DNA from: an uncultured Shimia sp.
GTDB taxonomy: Bacteria; Pseudomonadota; Alphaproteobacteria; Rhodobacterales; Rhodobacteraceae
Reading direction: 5' to 3'
DNA: 64,000 bases
Assembly (NCBI GenBank): GCA_937897325.1
Contig: CALCOY010000024.1
Location: forward strand, 94,901-158,900
The notes below the pieces were generated by a model that searched no databases, had not been told where the DNA came from, and was given only the letters and a program-made list of their open reading frames with translations. This document shows positions 35,561 through 45,530 of the stretch, piece by piece; position 1 is the first letter of the stretch, and every line of letters begins with the position of its first letter. Both the position numbers and the translations under genes were made by a program.

Positions 35561-36561
35561 GCCACCACTCCGCGCCGGGTCCGGACGATGGCCACAAGAA
35601 CTGGCCCGCCAATCAGGGCCATCATTGCGCCTGCCTCGATTTCCTGGCCAGGTAGGATCAGGCGGCCAAATGTGTCCGCGACAATTGCGAGAAGCGCGCC
35701 TGCTAGGAAGGAGGCCAAGGCCAACACCCGCACGTCGGCACCCACAAAGGAACGCATGATATGCGGGACGATCAGGCCGATGAAGGCGATTGGACCAGCC
35801 ATCGAAACCGTTGTCCCGCACAAAAGGACGATGGCCAGAACCGACACCAATCGCGCCAGTCCGACACGGGCCCCGAGGGCGCGTGCGGTCTCCTCTCCAA
35901 GGGTCAGTGGATCCAGCAAAAAAGCAGCAACAGCCGCAAGTGGAAGGGCAATGGCATAGGCAGGCCAAAGATCCCAAAGACTATCCATGCGGATGTCGCT
36001 GAACGCGCCAAGCACCCAGAAGCGATATATGTCCAAGCTCTCGCGGCTGAGGATCAGGATTGACCATGTAAAGGCCAGAAAGAGCGCGCTGATGGCCGCT
36101 CCGGCCAGGATCAATCGGGTGGGATCAGGGCCCCGACCCGTACCACCCAGAAGAAGTACCAGCCCTGCCGCCACCGCCGACCCGGCGAGGGCGGGCAAGA
36201 CAAGCGTGGATTGCGCGGTGATCCCAAAGGCCCAGATTGCAATCACCACACCCATGGCGGCACCGCCGTTGACGCCAAGCAGTCCCGGGTCGGCCAGAGG
36301 GTTGCGCGTCAGCACCTGCATCAGGGCGCCTGCCAAACCGAGGGCACCGCCCCCGATCAGGGCCGCAAAAGCGCGGGGAAGCCGAAGGTTCTGCACCACA
36401 ATGTGCTCAGCAATGCCTGGATCAAAGGCAAAGAAGGCGCTTTGGACCTCTGAAAGTTGGGTTGGTCGCACCCCAAAGCAAAGGGAAAGAACGCCAGCAA
36501 AGACGGCGGAAAGCCCCAAAAAGACAAGAAAAAGCACACGTCGCACTGTCAGTGATCTCAT
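35557..36561 (-). CDS. Iron-siderophore ABC transporter permease 1 (FecC/FepD-like)
   Basis: A 334-aa FecCD-family permease with about nine to ten membrane segments. NLRLPRAFAALIGGGALGLAG, NPLADPGLLGVNGGAA and GPIAFIGLIVPHIMRSFVG are the standard family motifs, the last being the loop that contacts the ATPase. It overlaps the binding-protein gene by 4 bp at its start and the second permease at its stop. Confidence 0.94.
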   Translation of the reverse strand: MRSLTVRRVLFLVFLGLSAVFAGVLSLCFGVRPTQLSEVQSAFFAFDPGIAEHIVVQNLRLPRAFAALIGGGALGLAGALMQVLTRNPLADPGLLGVNGGAAMGVVIAIWAFGITAQSTLVLPALAGSAVAAGLVLLLGGTGRGPDPTRLILAGAAISALFLAFTWSILILSRESLDIYRFWVLGAFSDIRMDSLWDLWPAYAIALPLAAVAAFLLDPLTLGEETARALGARVGLARLVSVLAIVLLCGTTVSMAGPIAFIGLIVPHIMRSFVGADVRVLALASFLAGALLAIVADTFGRLILPGQEIEAGAMMALIGGPVLVAIVRTRRGVVA

Positions 36562-37541
36562 GGCTCGGGCTTGGCCTCTTTGATTGGCATGCCTGGCACA
36601 ATCGTTGACGGATCGCCATCAACGGCTGCTGCGATCAGCGGAATCAAACGATCCAGGGCGTAGTCTAGTGACAACGGACTTGAATGCGCGAGCGCAGCCG
36701 TCAGATCAAAATCTGCGTAGACTTCCCGCCCTTCACGGTAAGCGCGCAGGTTTTTGCGCAGCAGGATGCCATCCAGTGTTTCGGCCAGATCGGGTGTGTG
36801 CACCCAAACGATAAGACTGCCATTGATGGGGGAGAGATCCTCTTGTGGCAAAGTGATGAAGAACGCGTTGCCGGTCGTCAATGTGTCCACTTTGGGGGGC
36901 GATACAAATCCGAGGTCCTGGAGGAAACGGCTTCGCAGATCTTCGCTGGTGAACACACCGATTTGCGGGGGCCAAGCGACAACGGCGGATTGTCCAGCCC
37001 AATCGGGATGGCGTGCCCGTGCGGCGGCAAATCTGTCCTCGATCCGCTGAATGATGACCGTTGCTTCATCTTGCCGGTTCAAAGCCAAACCCAATTGTCG
37101 TGTCATGACCTGCCAAGAGGAACTGTAATCGCTTTCACCCCTCGCAGGGGGGAGCGTCGGTGCGATGCGCGACAGGAGGCGATACTCTGTTTCTGTCATA
37201 CCGGACCATTGTCCGACGATCAGGTCCGGTTTGAGCAGCGCGATGTCTTCGACATCGATATCACCATACAGGACTTTCGGTTCTGCATCGCCCAAAGCGT
37301 CCTCTGCCCAAGGCCAAACCCCATTGGGGCTATCGCCGTACCAGAACCGCAGAGCGATCGGTTTCACACTCAGTGCCAGAAGGAAGTCGTGGCCAATGAA
37401 CGACAGAGAAACGACTCGACGCGGCGTGCCTTCGATCGTCGTAGTGCCATAGCGATGCCGGATTTCGCGCGCTTCGGCCTTGGCCGCTGAAGCGGCCGTC
37501 AGGCAGGCGCAGCAAATCAATATGACAAGAGCGATGCGCAT
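36558..37541 (-). CDS. Iron-siderophore periplasmic binding protein
   Basis: A 327-aa class III solute-binding protein with a signal peptide (MRIALVILICCACLTAASA). PRRVVSLSFIGHDFLLALSV and VEDIALLKPDLIVGQWSGM match the FecB/FepB pattern. It is the first gene of the leftward siderophore ABC operon. No lipobox is evident: the Cys residues sit in the hydrophobic core of the signal. No ribosome-binding site stands out at ATG 37541. Confidence 0.93.
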   Translation of the reverse strand: MRIALVILICCACLTAASAAKAEAREIRHRYGTTTIEGTPRRVVSLSFIGHDFLLALSVKPIALRFWYGDSPNGVWPWAEDALGDAEPKVLYGDIDVEDIALLKPDLIVGQWSGMTETEYRLLSRIAPTLPPARGESDYSSSWQVMTRQLGLALNRQDEATVIIQRIEDRFAAARARHPDWAGQSAVVAWPPQIGVFTSEDLRSRFLQDLGFVSPPKVDTLTTGNAFFITLPQEDLSPINGSLIVWVHTPDLAETLDGILLRKNLRAYREGREVYADFDLTAALAHSSPLSLDYALDRLIPLIAAAVDGDPSTIVPGMPIKEAKPEP

Positions 37542-37950
37542 CGATCAGAGCAACCGACGCGTCCTATGACCACCTGCTCTCGGAAGAAGATGCCCTTCGA
37601 CGTCGGGCGACGTATGCGCCGTGTCGCGGCTTTCTGCTTTGCAGGCCCTGCGAGACCGATACGCGAACGACGTTTCTAATTTTTCCGAGGAGGATTCCAA
37701 AGTGTGGGTGGTCACGGTCGTTCTCCAGCACGCAGCATGTCGCGCGGCTTTGTGGACGCGCTAAAAATTCTGTGAATGCTGGGGTTTGGTGCCCGAAGGC
37801 AGACCTGGCATCAGGCAAGAGCCTGACGTCCGAGTAAAGGAAAAAGGCCGGTTGTCAAGCAGATGACGACATCGGTTTACACGGATCAGCGGTGGCCACC
37901 TGAAGATCGTGGGACTCATTGCGCGGCACCAATCAGGCTTGTTGATGAGA
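37542..37950. other. Intergenic region upstream of the siderophore ABC operon
   Basis: About 400 bp between the binding-protein start and the LysR stop (both leftward). It must hold the ABC operon promoter. I see no convincing gene, palindrome or known iron-regulatory box in it. Confidence 0.5.
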
Positions 37951-38847
37951 CTAAAGCCCGCGCGTTTCCTTGGGCCCGGCTGCAGGACTTTTGACAAGGC
38001 TCTCTCGCAGCTCTGTCGCGATTGTTTGGACAATCTCTTGAGGGGCGCCCGGTGCGATCAGCAAGGAGCGTGTCATCGGGGGCAGGTCTGGGAGCCGCCT
38101 CGATGGATCCGCCACCCGCATACCCTTCTGTAGGGCGCGTGCAGGCAAGACACCGATTGCGAGGCCCGCCCGAACGGCGCAGCGTAAATTTGAGAAGCTT
38201 GAACTTCGGAATGTGACGTTGAAGTCGCGACCCTGTTCCAAAAGCGCTTCGTGGGGCATCCTGCTCCACCAGCATCCTCGGTCCAGAACGGCGAGCGGCA
38301 ATGGCTTTGCCGGATCTTGATCAAACGTGTCGCTTTCGACCCAATAGGTCGCTTCGGTTTCCAAGATGTGATCCGAGTGTTGAACCGGGCCGCTGACAAT
38401 CGCAATATCGAGCTTCCCGGCTTCAACATCGGCCGCGAACCCCGATGAACAGCCTGACCTGACAGTCAAATCGACCTCGGGATAGGCGCGGTTGAACTCT
38501 GCCAGAACGGTTTCAAAGATCATGTCATCGTAGTGATCGGGAATTCCAACCGAGACCTTCCCGCGCAGCGGTCGCGAAAACATCGCTCCGACTCTTTTCA
38601 TTTCCGAAAGAATGTGATGCGCGACGGGTAAAAGGCGTTCGCCATCGGTGGTGAGCGTCATGCCGCGCGCGTGTCTTTCGAAAAGCCGCGTGCCCAGGGC
38701 CGCTTCGATCTTGCGCAGGTGAACGCTCAATGCCGATTGCGTTCGGTTCAGTTCTTCGGCGGCAAGCGTCAGGTGACCATGCTGGGCAATCGCGACGAAG
38801 CTGCGCAGCATCTCGTTGTTGAAGTCAATGCGTTCGTATTTTGTCAT
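37951..38847 (-). CDS. LysR-family transcriptional regulator
   Basis: A 298-aa LysR protein. The N-terminal helix-turn-helix is FVAIAQHGHLTLAAEELNRT followed by QSALSVHLRKIEAALG, and the rest is the periplasmic-binding-type effector domain (GKVSVGIPDHYDD, SGFAADVEAGKLDIAIVSG). It is divergent from a TauE/SafE permease gene across a 79-bp gap, the usual LysR arrangement for controlling a neighbour. Confidence 0.92.
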   Translation of the reverse strand: MTKYERIDFNNEMLRSFVAIAQHGHLTLAAEELNRTQSALSVHLRKIEAALGTRLFERHARGMTLTTDGERLLPVAHHILSEMKRVGAMFSRPLRGKVSVGIPDHYDDMIFETVLAEFNRAYPEVDLTVRSGCSSGFAADVEAGKLDIAIVSGPVQHSDHILETEATYWVESDTFDQDPAKPLPLAVLDRGCWWSRMPHEALLEQGRDFNVTFRSSSFSNLRCAVRAGLAIGVLPARALQKGMRVADPSRRLPDLPPMTRSLLIAPGAPQEIVQTIATELRESLVKSPAAGPKETRGL

Positions 38848-38926
38848 TGGTTCATTGACTACAATTCATTTTATTCATGAGCAATCGCCTCATACGGTCC
38901 AGTCAACGAACGATGGACTGTACTTT

Positions 38927-39697
38927 ATGGGCTATTCGGACCTTTTTCTACTTCTTGGTGTTGGATTGATCGGCGGCGTTTGGAACGCAGTGGCGGGCGG
39001 TGCGACGTTGTTTACCTTTCCAGCGCTTATGTTCGTTGGTTTGCCACCTATGGTCGCCAACGCGACCAACTATCTGGGATTGCTTCCGTCTAATGCGGCC
39101 GCTCTTTTGGCCTATAGGACCGAATTGCGCCGTCTTGGCGCGACGCTGCTACCGCTGATGCTGATTTCCGGCCTTGGAGCGATGGTCGGCTCCGTCCTTC
39201 TGCTTAGATCGGATCCGGAGACTTTCCTTGTTCTCGTTCCTTTCCTGATCCTCATTGCTACGCTGCTTTTTGCGTTTGGCGGATCTGTCGCTGATGCGTT
39301 GACCAGGTTGGCCGGCGGATCGGGCGCCGCAAGACTGGCTTTGACCTTTCTGTTCGTGTCATCGATTTACGGCGGGTACTTTGGCGCAGGTCTTGGCATC
39401 ATCTTGTTGGCGATTGCGCAGATCATCGGGTATTCGGACTTTCACCAGGCCAACAGCATCAAGAACCTGCTTGCGACCAACTTCACCCTGATCAGTATCG
39501 CCATCTTTGGTCTGGGTGGACTGATCGACTGGCGCGCAGCCCTCATCATGATGATCAGCAGTACGGCTGGCGGCTACCTCGGCGGTCGGTTTGCCAAAAT
39601 GGCCAATCCGTCCGTCTTGCGCGGCGCGGTCACAGTGTTTGGACTGATCCTCGCAGGCACATACTTCTGGCGGGTTTTTATCACCCCAGTGGCTTGA
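38927..39697 (+). CDS. TauE/SafE-family membrane permease
   Basis: A 256-aa polytopic membrane protein. ATG at 38927 gives MGYSDLFLLLGVGLIGGVWN. WNAVAGGATLFTFPALMFVG and the repeated ANATNYLGLLPSNAAALLAY and YFGAGLGIILLAI are TauE/SafE features. The family exports sulfite or other small sulfur or carboxylate anions. It is probably controlled by the divergent LysR. The substrate is unknown. Confidence 0.88.
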   Translation: MGYSDLFLLLGVGLIGGVWNAVAGGATLFTFPALMFVGLPPMVANATNYLGLLPSNAAALLAYRTELRRLGATLLPLMLISGLGAMVGSVLLLRSDPETFLVLVPFLILIATLLFAFGGSVADALTRLAGGSGAARLALTFLFVSSIYGGYFGAGLGIILLAIAQIIGYSDFHQANSIKNLLATNFTLISIAIFGLGGLIDWRAALIMMISSTAGGYLGGRFAKMANPSVLRGAVTVFGLILAGTYFWRVFITPVA

Positions 39698-39742
39698 GCG
39701 GTGGTCCAAAACCACCAAATTGCCAATGCAAAGGAGCAGATA

Positions 39743-40381
39743 ATGGAAGAACAATTCTGGCAATCTCGCTGGGAGGAAGGCAGGATCGCTTTCCATGAGG
39801 CCGTCCCAAACAGGTGTTTGACTCAGCACCTGCCGGACTTCTCGCTAAGGACCGGATCTCAGATATTTGTTCCGTTGTGTGGCAAGTCGGTTGATCTTGA
39901 TTGGCTGCTTCGGCAAGGGCATAATGTAGCGGGTGTTGAATTCAATCAAGGTGCGGTTGAGGCCGTTTTCGAACGGATGGCGCTCACGCCCACGATTTGG
40001 GAAAACAAAGGTGTGCGGCGTTTTCAAAGCGGGCGACTGACGCTTTGGCAGGGCGACCTTTTTGCGTTGAAAGCGGCTGATATCCCGAAAGTAGATCTGA
40101 TTTACGATCGCGCTGCATTGGTGGCTCTGCCCGCTGAGATGCGGACCAGATATGGACAACATCTTGTCGAACTCAGCGCTTCCGCCCCGCATTTGCTGGT
40201 CAGCTACACGTACGATCAGTCGCAAATGGAGGGGCCTCCATTCTCCGTTTCCAAGTCAGAGATCGAAGCGATTTACCAGGACACGCATAGCCTCGCCGAA
40301 CTAAGCCGCTCTGCCATTACAGGCCCGCTTGCAACCCGATGTTCTGGCGGTGAGCACGTTTGGAAACTCACGCCAAAGTAG
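39743..40381 (+). CDS. Thiopurine S-methyltransferase family protein
   Basis: A 212-aa SAM-dependent methyltransferase. ATG at 39743 has AAGGAG at 39731-39736. FWQSRWEEGRIAFHE, FVPLCGKSVDLDWLLRQGH and VDLIYDRAALVALP are the standard TPMT segments. Bacterial members methylate tellurite, selenite or thiols. Length is usual for the family. Confidence 0.92.
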   Translation: MEEQFWQSRWEEGRIAFHEAVPNRCLTQHLPDFSLRTGSQIFVPLCGKSVDLDWLLRQGHNVAGVEFNQGAVEAVFERMALTPTIWENKGVRRFQSGRLTLWQGDLFALKAADIPKVDLIYDRAALVALPAEMRTRYGQHLVELSASAPHLLVSYTYDQSQMEGPPFSVSKSEIEAIYQDTHSLAELSRSAITGPLATRCSGGEHVWKLTPK

Positions 40382-40486
40382 CTTAAACTGTTTTTGGATA
40401 CGCGTTGTCCGACTGACGCGCGGCCACGAGACATTTTGCCAGCCACAGATGCCAGCAACGATCACTACCGATCTGTGGAGACAAAC

Positions 40487-41416
40487 ATGCGTGTCGTCAT
40501 TGTTCTCATCCTGCTGCTTCCCACTTTGGCCTATGCCGAAGCACTTCAGATTGATGGGCCCGCAGGGCCTTTGGAGGCCGAGTTGCTTTCAGTTCCGCAC
40601 GCAGAGACCATTGTCGTGATCGTTCCTGGTTCCGGCCCCATTGACCGGGATGGAAATGGTGCCCAAGCGGGCTTGTCGACTGACACATATAGGCTGCTCG
40701 CGGAAGGGCTGGGCCGGGAAGGCATTGCATCGCTTCGCATCGACAAACGCGGATTTTTTGGCAGTGCTGGCGCGGTGTCCGATCCCAATGATGTAACAAT
40801 CAGCGAATACGCCACCGACGTTCGAAACTGGGTTGCCGAAGCCGCTAAGCTTGCATCCTGTGTCTGGATCGCAGGGCACTCTGAGGGTGGGCTCGTTGCT
40901 TTGGTCGCGGCGCAACAGCGGCTGGCCGGTCTTTGCGGCGTCATCCTGATGGCGGCACCCGGGCGTCCTTTGGGCCAGTTGATGATTGAACAGTTTCGTG
41001 CAAATCCGGCCAATGCTCCTTTGATGCCGGAACTGGAGGTGATCATCCAAAGCCTCGAAGCAGGCGAGATCTATCCTCCGGATGACGTCAACCCCATCCT
41101 GCGCCCTTTGTTTTCGACCGGTTTGCAGCGCTACATGATCGATCTCTTTTCCTATGACCCGGTTCAGTCGGCGGCGAGCTGGGAGGGTCCTGCGCTGATC
41201 CTACAGGGAGATGCTGATCTCCAAGTTGGCAGACATGACGCGGAGCTTTTGCATGGTGTCATGGCTCAGGCGCGTCTCGTGATGCTTGGAAATGGGACAC
41301 ACATGCTTAAATCCGACGTCGCAGGTGATCCGTTCGCAACATACAGGGACGTAGCACTCCCCCTTCACCCCGATCTTGTCAAAGCAATTGCAGAGTTCAT
41401 GTCGAACGCAGAATGA
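40487..41416 (+). CDS. Secreted alpha/beta hydrolase
   Basis: A 309-aa protein with a short signal peptide (MRVVIVLILLLPTLAYAEA). VIVPGSGPIDRDGNG is the oxyanion region, IAGHSEGGLVALVAA the nucleophile elbow with catalytic Ser, and GNGTHMLKS holds the likely catalytic His. ATG 40487 has GGAG upstream; the longer frame is non-coding. Similar to exported dienelactone hydrolase-like esterases of unknown substrate. Confidence 0.82.
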   Translation: MRVVIVLILLLPTLAYAEALQIDGPAGPLEAELLSVPHAETIVVIVPGSGPIDRDGNGAQAGLSTDTYRLLAEGLGREGIASLRIDKRGFFGSAGAVSDPNDVTISEYATDVRNWVAEAAKLASCVWIAGHSEGGLVALVAAQQRLAGLCGVILMAAPGRPLGQLMIEQFRANPANAPLMPELEVIIQSLEAGEIYPPDDVNPILRPLFSTGLQRYMIDLFSYDPVQSAASWEGPALILQGDADLQVGRHDAELLHGVMAQARLVMLGNGTHMLKSDVAGDPFATYRDVALPLHPDLVKAIAEFMSNAE

Positions 41417-41585
41417 TCTGGGTCTCTCCCGGACCGGCAACAGGTTCGCGTTCCAGTTTTATCCGACCGCCATCTTCGACCATTGGCCAGTATGTTTAGC
41501 GCTTCAAGACGGTTAACGTCCTTGTCAGCAAAACGATGACGCCCCGCTTTTTGGCCAGGTGATCCAACCGAAGGGAGGGGCAAAC

Positions 41586-42560
41586 ATGTCAGCTTTGCTG
41601 CATCATGCCGAACATGTAATGCAAGTCGTTCAGTCAGGTTCTGCCGCTGCGCATTCGCGGCTTGCGGCCTCGTGGCGGCGGTCAATGATGATCCATAGTC
41701 TTGATCCGGCATCGACGCGCAAGCCGCATCGCCTGGAATGCAGGACGCTCAGGGATCGTCTGGATGCGTCCGGCGCATTTCTGGAGGCGGCCAGACCAGA
41801 GCTGGATGCGTTGTTCCAGATAGTTGGTATGTCTGGCTGTTCTGCGGTCCTTACTGATCCGGACGGCATCATTCTGGAACAACGCAGCCCGGACGGCGAT
41901 GCGACGACGTTTGCGTCATGGGGGCTCTGCACCGGCTTTGATTGGAGTGAGCAGATGGCGGGCACAAACGGAATAGGCACCTGCCTGTCCGAAGTCTGCG
42001 CCGTGACGATACACAAGGATGAGCATTTTCTTTACACGAACCGGGCCATGAGTTGCATCGGCGCGCCGATCTTTGGGGCCGATGGCGCGCTTGTCGGCGC
42101 CCTTGATGTGTCCTCAGCCCGGGCGGACCAAACGGTTGGCATGAATTGTCTATTGGCTGCCGCTGCTGCCCGATTTGCCAATGTGATCGAAGCGCGGTTG
42201 TTCCGGGCAACCTTTCCGCAAAGCCGCATCGTTATGGTTGGCTGGGGCGATGTTCCTTGCTTGGTGGCCGTTGATCCCGACGATCTGGTGATCGGCGCGA
42301 CACGGGCGGCCCGGCGCAAGATGGACCTTGGGACACAACGGATCTTGGCACCTATACCACTGGCGGATTTGGCCGGGCAGGACGGGCGCCGTCGCGGTAT
42401 CGAGGGAGCGGAATATGCGGCCTTACGGCGCGCCCTGGTTCGGTCAGGCGGCAACGCGGCGGCCGCGGCGCGTGCCTTGGGTCTTTCACGCACGACACTC
42501 TATCGGCGCATGAAACGGGTCGGTTTGGAAAAAGACGACCTCAATCTGTTCCAGAACTGA
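41586..42560 (+). CDS. GAF-domain transcriptional activator with Fis-type HTH (AcoR-like, no AAA domain)
   Basis: A 324-aa regulator. ATG 41586 is preceded by GGAGGGG. An N-terminal GAF-type sensor (MSGCSAVLTDPDGIILEQ, EQMAGTNGIGTCLSE, APIFGADGALVGALDVSSA) is joined to a C-terminal Fis helix-turn-helix (GGNAAAAARALGLSRTTLYR). It resembles AcoR regulators of alcohol and aldehyde metabolism but lacks the central sigma-54-interacting AAA+ domain. It lies upstream of an aldehyde dehydrogenase and a DUF779 gene, its likely targets. Confidence 0.87.
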   Translation: MSALLHHAEHVMQVVQSGSAAAHSRLAASWRRSMMIHSLDPASTRKPHRLECRTLRDRLDASGAFLEAARPELDALFQIVGMSGCSAVLTDPDGIILEQRSPDGDATTFASWGLCTGFDWSEQMAGTNGIGTCLSEVCAVTIHKDEHFLYTNRAMSCIGAPIFGADGALVGALDVSSARADQTVGMNCLLAAAAARFANVIEARLFRATFPQSRIVMVGWGDVPCLVAVDPDDLVIGATRAARRKMDLGTQRILAPIPLADLAGQDGRRRGIEGAEYAALRRALVRSGGNAAAAARALGLSRTTLYRRMKRVGLEKDDLNLFQN

Positions 42561-42669
42561 AACACATCGGGCTTACGACATTCCCGCCGGTGGCGACCCG
42601 CGCGCGCGAAGGGGTTAAGCCAACTGCAAGGGCGGTAAAAAGGTAGCCCCGCCCAGAGGAGGACATTTC

Positions 42670-44193
42670 ATGAATGACATGACGCAAATCAATGCGACAA
42701 CCCATGTTTCGCCATTTGCGAAACGCTATGACAATTTCATCGGAGGCGAATTTGTCGCGCCGAAGGCCGGGCGTTACTTTGAAAATCTCAGCCCCGTGAC
42801 GGGCAGCGCCATCGGGGAAATCGCCCGGTCCGATGCGGACGATGTGAATGCGGCACTGGATGCAGCACATGCGGCGAAAGATGCGTGGGGCCGGACCAGC
42901 ACGACGGACCGTGCCAATGCGCTGATGAAGATTGCGCAGATCCTCGAAGACAATCTGGAACTTCTGGCCATTTGCGAATGCTGGGACAATGGCAAGGCGA
43001 TCCGCGAAACCCGCGCCGCTGACCTGCCGCTGGCGATTGACCATTTCCGCTATTTTGCTTCGGCTATCCGCGCCCAGGAAGGTACGATGGGCGAAATTGA
43101 CGACGATACGGTCGCCTATCATTTCCACGAGCCGCTTGGCGTTGTGGGCCAGATCATTCCCTGGAACTTCCCGCTGCTGATGGCCGCATGGAAATTGGCA
43201 CCGGCACTTGCTGCAGGTAACTGCGTCGTTTTGAAACCTGCTGAGCAAACCCCCGCAACGATCATGGTCTTCTGCGAGCTGATCGCGGATTTGCTTCCGG
43301 CAGGTGTGCTAAATGTGGTCAACGGCTTCGGACTGGAGGCGGGCAAGCCGCTGGCGCAATCCGACCGGATCTCGAAAGTGGCCTTCACCGGTGAGACTTC
43401 GACCGGCCGCCTGATCATGCAATATGCCACTGAAAACATCATTCCGGTCACGCTGGAACTGGGCGGCAAATCTCCGAACATTTTCTTCAAGGATGTGCTG
43501 AACGAGGATGACGCCTTCTTTGACAAGGCGATTGAAGGCTTTGTGATGTTTGCCTTGAACCAGGGTGAGGTCTGCACATGCCCGTCCCGGGCGATTATCC
43601 ACGAAAGTATCTATGACCGCTTCATGGAACGCGCACTTGCGCGGACAGAGGCGATTGCGCAAGGCGATCCGCGCGATGGCGCGACAATGATGGGCGCACA
43701 AGCTTCGAGCGAGCAAAAAGAGAAGATCCTCAGTTATTTTGACATCGGCCGCCAAGAAGGTGCCAACGTCCTGACAGGCGGTGAGGCGGCCAGCATGGGC
43801 GGGGATATGGAGAACGGCTATTACATCAAGCCGACGATCTTCGAAGGCCACAATAAGATGCGGATCTTCCAAGAGGAGATCTTTGGCCCTGTTGTGTCTG
43901 TGACGACCTTCAAGGACGAAGACGAGGCCTTGGAAATTGCCAACGATACGCTTTATGGCTTGGGTGCCGGGGTCTGGTCGCGTGATGCCAACACCTGCTA
44001 CCGCTTTGGCCGGGCAATCAAGGCGGGCCGGGTCTGGACCAATTGCTATCACCTCTATCCGGCACATGCGGCCTTTGGCGGCTACAAGCAGTCGGGCATT
44101 GGACGCGAGAACCACAAGATGATGCTCAATCACTACCAGCAAACGAAGAACATGCTGGTCAGCTACAACCCGAACAAGATGGGCTTCTTCTGA
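42670..44193 (+). CDS. NAD-dependent aldehyde dehydrogenase (acetaldehyde dehydrogenase type)
   Basis: A 507-aa aldehyde dehydrogenase. Catalytic Cys302 lies in [11 protein letters not shown] and the general-base Glu in [28 protein letters not shown] and FTGETSTGR are NAD-binding segments. The GEVCTCPSR form is typical of the AcoD/ExaC group that oxidises acetaldehyde and similar short aldehydes. ATG 42670 has AGAGGAGG upstream. Linked to a GAF-Fis activator and DUF779. Confidence 0.94.
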   Translation: MNDMTQINATTHVSPFAKRYDNFIGGEFVAPKAGRYFENLSPVTGSAIGEIARSDADDVNAALDAAHAAKDAWGRTSTTDRANALMKIAQILEDNLELLAICECWDNGKAIRETRAADLPLAIDHFRYFASAIRAQEGTMGEIDDDTVAYHFHEPLGVVGQIIPWNFPLLMAAWKLAPALAAGNCVVLKPAEQTPATIMVFCELIADLLPAGVLNVVNGFGLEAGKPLAQSDRISKVAFTGETSTGRLIMQYATENIIPVTLELGGKSPNIFFKDVLNEDDAFFDKAIEGFVMFALNQGEVCTCPSRAIIHESIYDRFMERALARTEAIAQGDPRDGATMMGAQASSEQKEKILSYFDIGRQEGANVLTGGEAASMGGDMENGYYIKPTIFEGHNKMRIFQEEIFGPVVSVTTFKDEDEALEIANDTLYGLGAGVWSRDANTCYRFGRAIKAGRVWTNCYHLYPAHAAFGGYKQSGIGRENHKMMLNHYQQTKNMLVSYNPNKMGFF

Positions 44194-44207
44194 ATAAGTA
44201 ACCGCAA

Positions 44208-44232
44208 AGAGGGGGGCCTGCGCGGCCCCTCT
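44208..44232 (+). terminator. GC-rich hairpin between aldehyde dehydrogenase and DUF779 genes
   Basis: A 7-bp stem (AGAGGGG / CCCCTCT) with a GC-rich 11-nt loop that can pair further. No U-tract follows, so it may act as a partial terminator or an mRNA-stability element, not a full stop, and it lies just before the DUF779 start. Confidence 0.35.
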
Positions 44233-44256
44233 CATCCCAATTCAGGTCGATTGAGC

Positions 44257-44670
44257 ATGAGTGAAACAAAGGTTACCTGCGTCACCGAAGACGAGGCACT
44301 GCCCGGCACGGATGCGACAGCCCGCGTAACAGCGACAGATGCCGCGCATCAATTGCTGCAAGAAATCCGTGCGATGCATGGCGATGTGATGTTCCATCAA
44401 TCAGGGGGGTGTTGCGATGGCTCTTCCCCAATGTGCTATCCTGTCGGCGAGTTTCCTCTCGGATCGAGCGACGTCTGCCTTGGCGAGGTGTTCGGGGCGG
44501 AGGTTTGGATCAGCGGCCCGCAATTCGAAGCGTGGAAGCACACGCAACTGATCCTTGATGTCGTGCCGGGACGTGGCGGCATGTTCAGCCTCGACAACGG
44601 GATGGAGCGTCGTTTCCTGACCCGCAGTCGTTTGTTCACTGATGAAGAACGGGTGGAACTGGAACTGTAA
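44257..44670 (+). CDS. DUF779 family protein
   Basis: A 137-aa protein starting at ATG 44257 (an in-frame TTG lies at 44251). FHQSGGCCDGSSPMCYPVGE is the conserved cysteine-rich DUF779 motif and GRGGMFSLDNGMERRFLTRS the C-terminal one. DUF779 genes repeatedly neighbour AcoD-type aldehyde dehydrogenases. The Cys pair could bind a metal. The molecular function is unknown. Confidence 0.88.
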   Translation: MSETKVTCVTEDEALPGTDATARVTATDAAHQLLQEIRAMHGDVMFHQSGGCCDGSSPMCYPVGEFPLGSSDVCLGEVFGAEVWISGPQFEAWKHTQLILDVVPGRGGMFSLDNGMERRFLTRSRLFTDEERVELEL

Positions 44671-44930
44671 GCGGCAGTTAACTTCGTGTTTCCACAATCT
44701 GGTCTGCGGGAAGTATCCTTGGCAGGTGATCTCTTGCGAGATCGCATGAGGCTCAAGTAAACTGTGCATTGCAACAATCTGAAATTATGCATTTTTGTCG
44801 GCAAGCATCAAATATCTTATAAAAATACTAAGATTTAACTTGATCTCAATTCAAGGACCTTTAGGAAGCGACAATAGTCCCAGCCACAACTCTGCAGCTC
44901 TGGCGTATCTCGGTGCAAAAGGAGTTGATA

Positions 44931-45212
44931 ATGACCCAAGACCTGACATGGTTGCTGACGCTTGATCGGTTTGCCAAACGGTTTGGTGACGGACTGAAGC
45001 CAGAGTTGGAGAAGCTGCTTCGTGAACGGGAAGAGCAGGTTCAAATGGGCGCCATCCCTATTCCGGTTGTAGAGGTTTCGTCGGGTCCCAAACACCAGTT
45101 CGCCACACCCCAACAACTTAAGGAAAGCGGCATTCCGGTCCTGCGCGCGATCCAAAAACCGTCTGAAGAGCCGCGAGATGGCAAGGGATCAGGGACCGGT
45201 CGTATCGGTTGA
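44931..45212 (+). CDS. Small hypothetical protein
   Basis: A 93-aa product starting MTQDLTWLLTLDRFAKRF, with AAGGAG 6 nt upstream of ATG 44931. The N-terminal part is amphipathic-helical (LKPELEKLLREREEQ) and the C-terminus is charged and Gly-rich. I do not recognise a domain. The 260 bp upstream is AT-rich near 44780-44850 and probably contains its promoter. Confidence 0.5.
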   Translation: MTQDLTWLLTLDRFAKRFGDGLKPELEKLLREREEQVQMGAIPIPVVEVSSGPKHQFATPQQLKESGIPVLRAIQKPSEEPRDGKGSGTGRIG

Positions 45213-45530
45213 TTTAGACATTTGTCTTTTGGCAGATGACAAATATCTGAGACAGATCATTTATTGGATGCCTGGTGGCTTTGCCGGGAGAGGTACCAAT
45301 GCAGCAAGCCGACACCGACAATCGGACAACAAAGACATTTGCACGTCAAAACGGCAGTTGAGCCGTTGGTCATTCCGGGATATGCAATCGGAACAGGCCT
45401 TGCTCGGGCCTCCCCCCTCCGCATCCGGGGCAGCACAGCACGTGTAGAGCGCACCAAACTGGATCAATTCCGTTCGAGCACGAGCATAAGGAGGGACTGC
45501 TAGGTCTGGCTCGAAAGAGGAGTTTCCACT
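45213..45530. other. Intergenic stretch with an imperfect inverted repeat
   Basis: About 320 bp. Directly after the previous stop, AGACATTTGTC (45216-45226) and GACAAATATCT (45238-45248) form an 11-bp stem with one mismatch around an 11-nt loop, a possible terminator or stability hairpin. The rest shows no convincing gene; the open frames on both strands lack recognisable sequence. Confidence 0.4.

Noticed and set aside
41405..41535. Minus-strand coding-like stretch (RFADKDVNRLEALNILA, then in another frame MVEDGGRIKLEREPVAGP)
   Set aside because: It could be the decayed end of a gene, but it is short, frameshifted and partly overlaps the intact alpha/beta hydrolase gene; no family recognised.
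45178..45447. Plus-strand 89-codon open frame overlapping the end of the 93-aa gene
   Set aside because: Composition looks non-coding, no ribosome-binding site, and it covers an inverted repeat.
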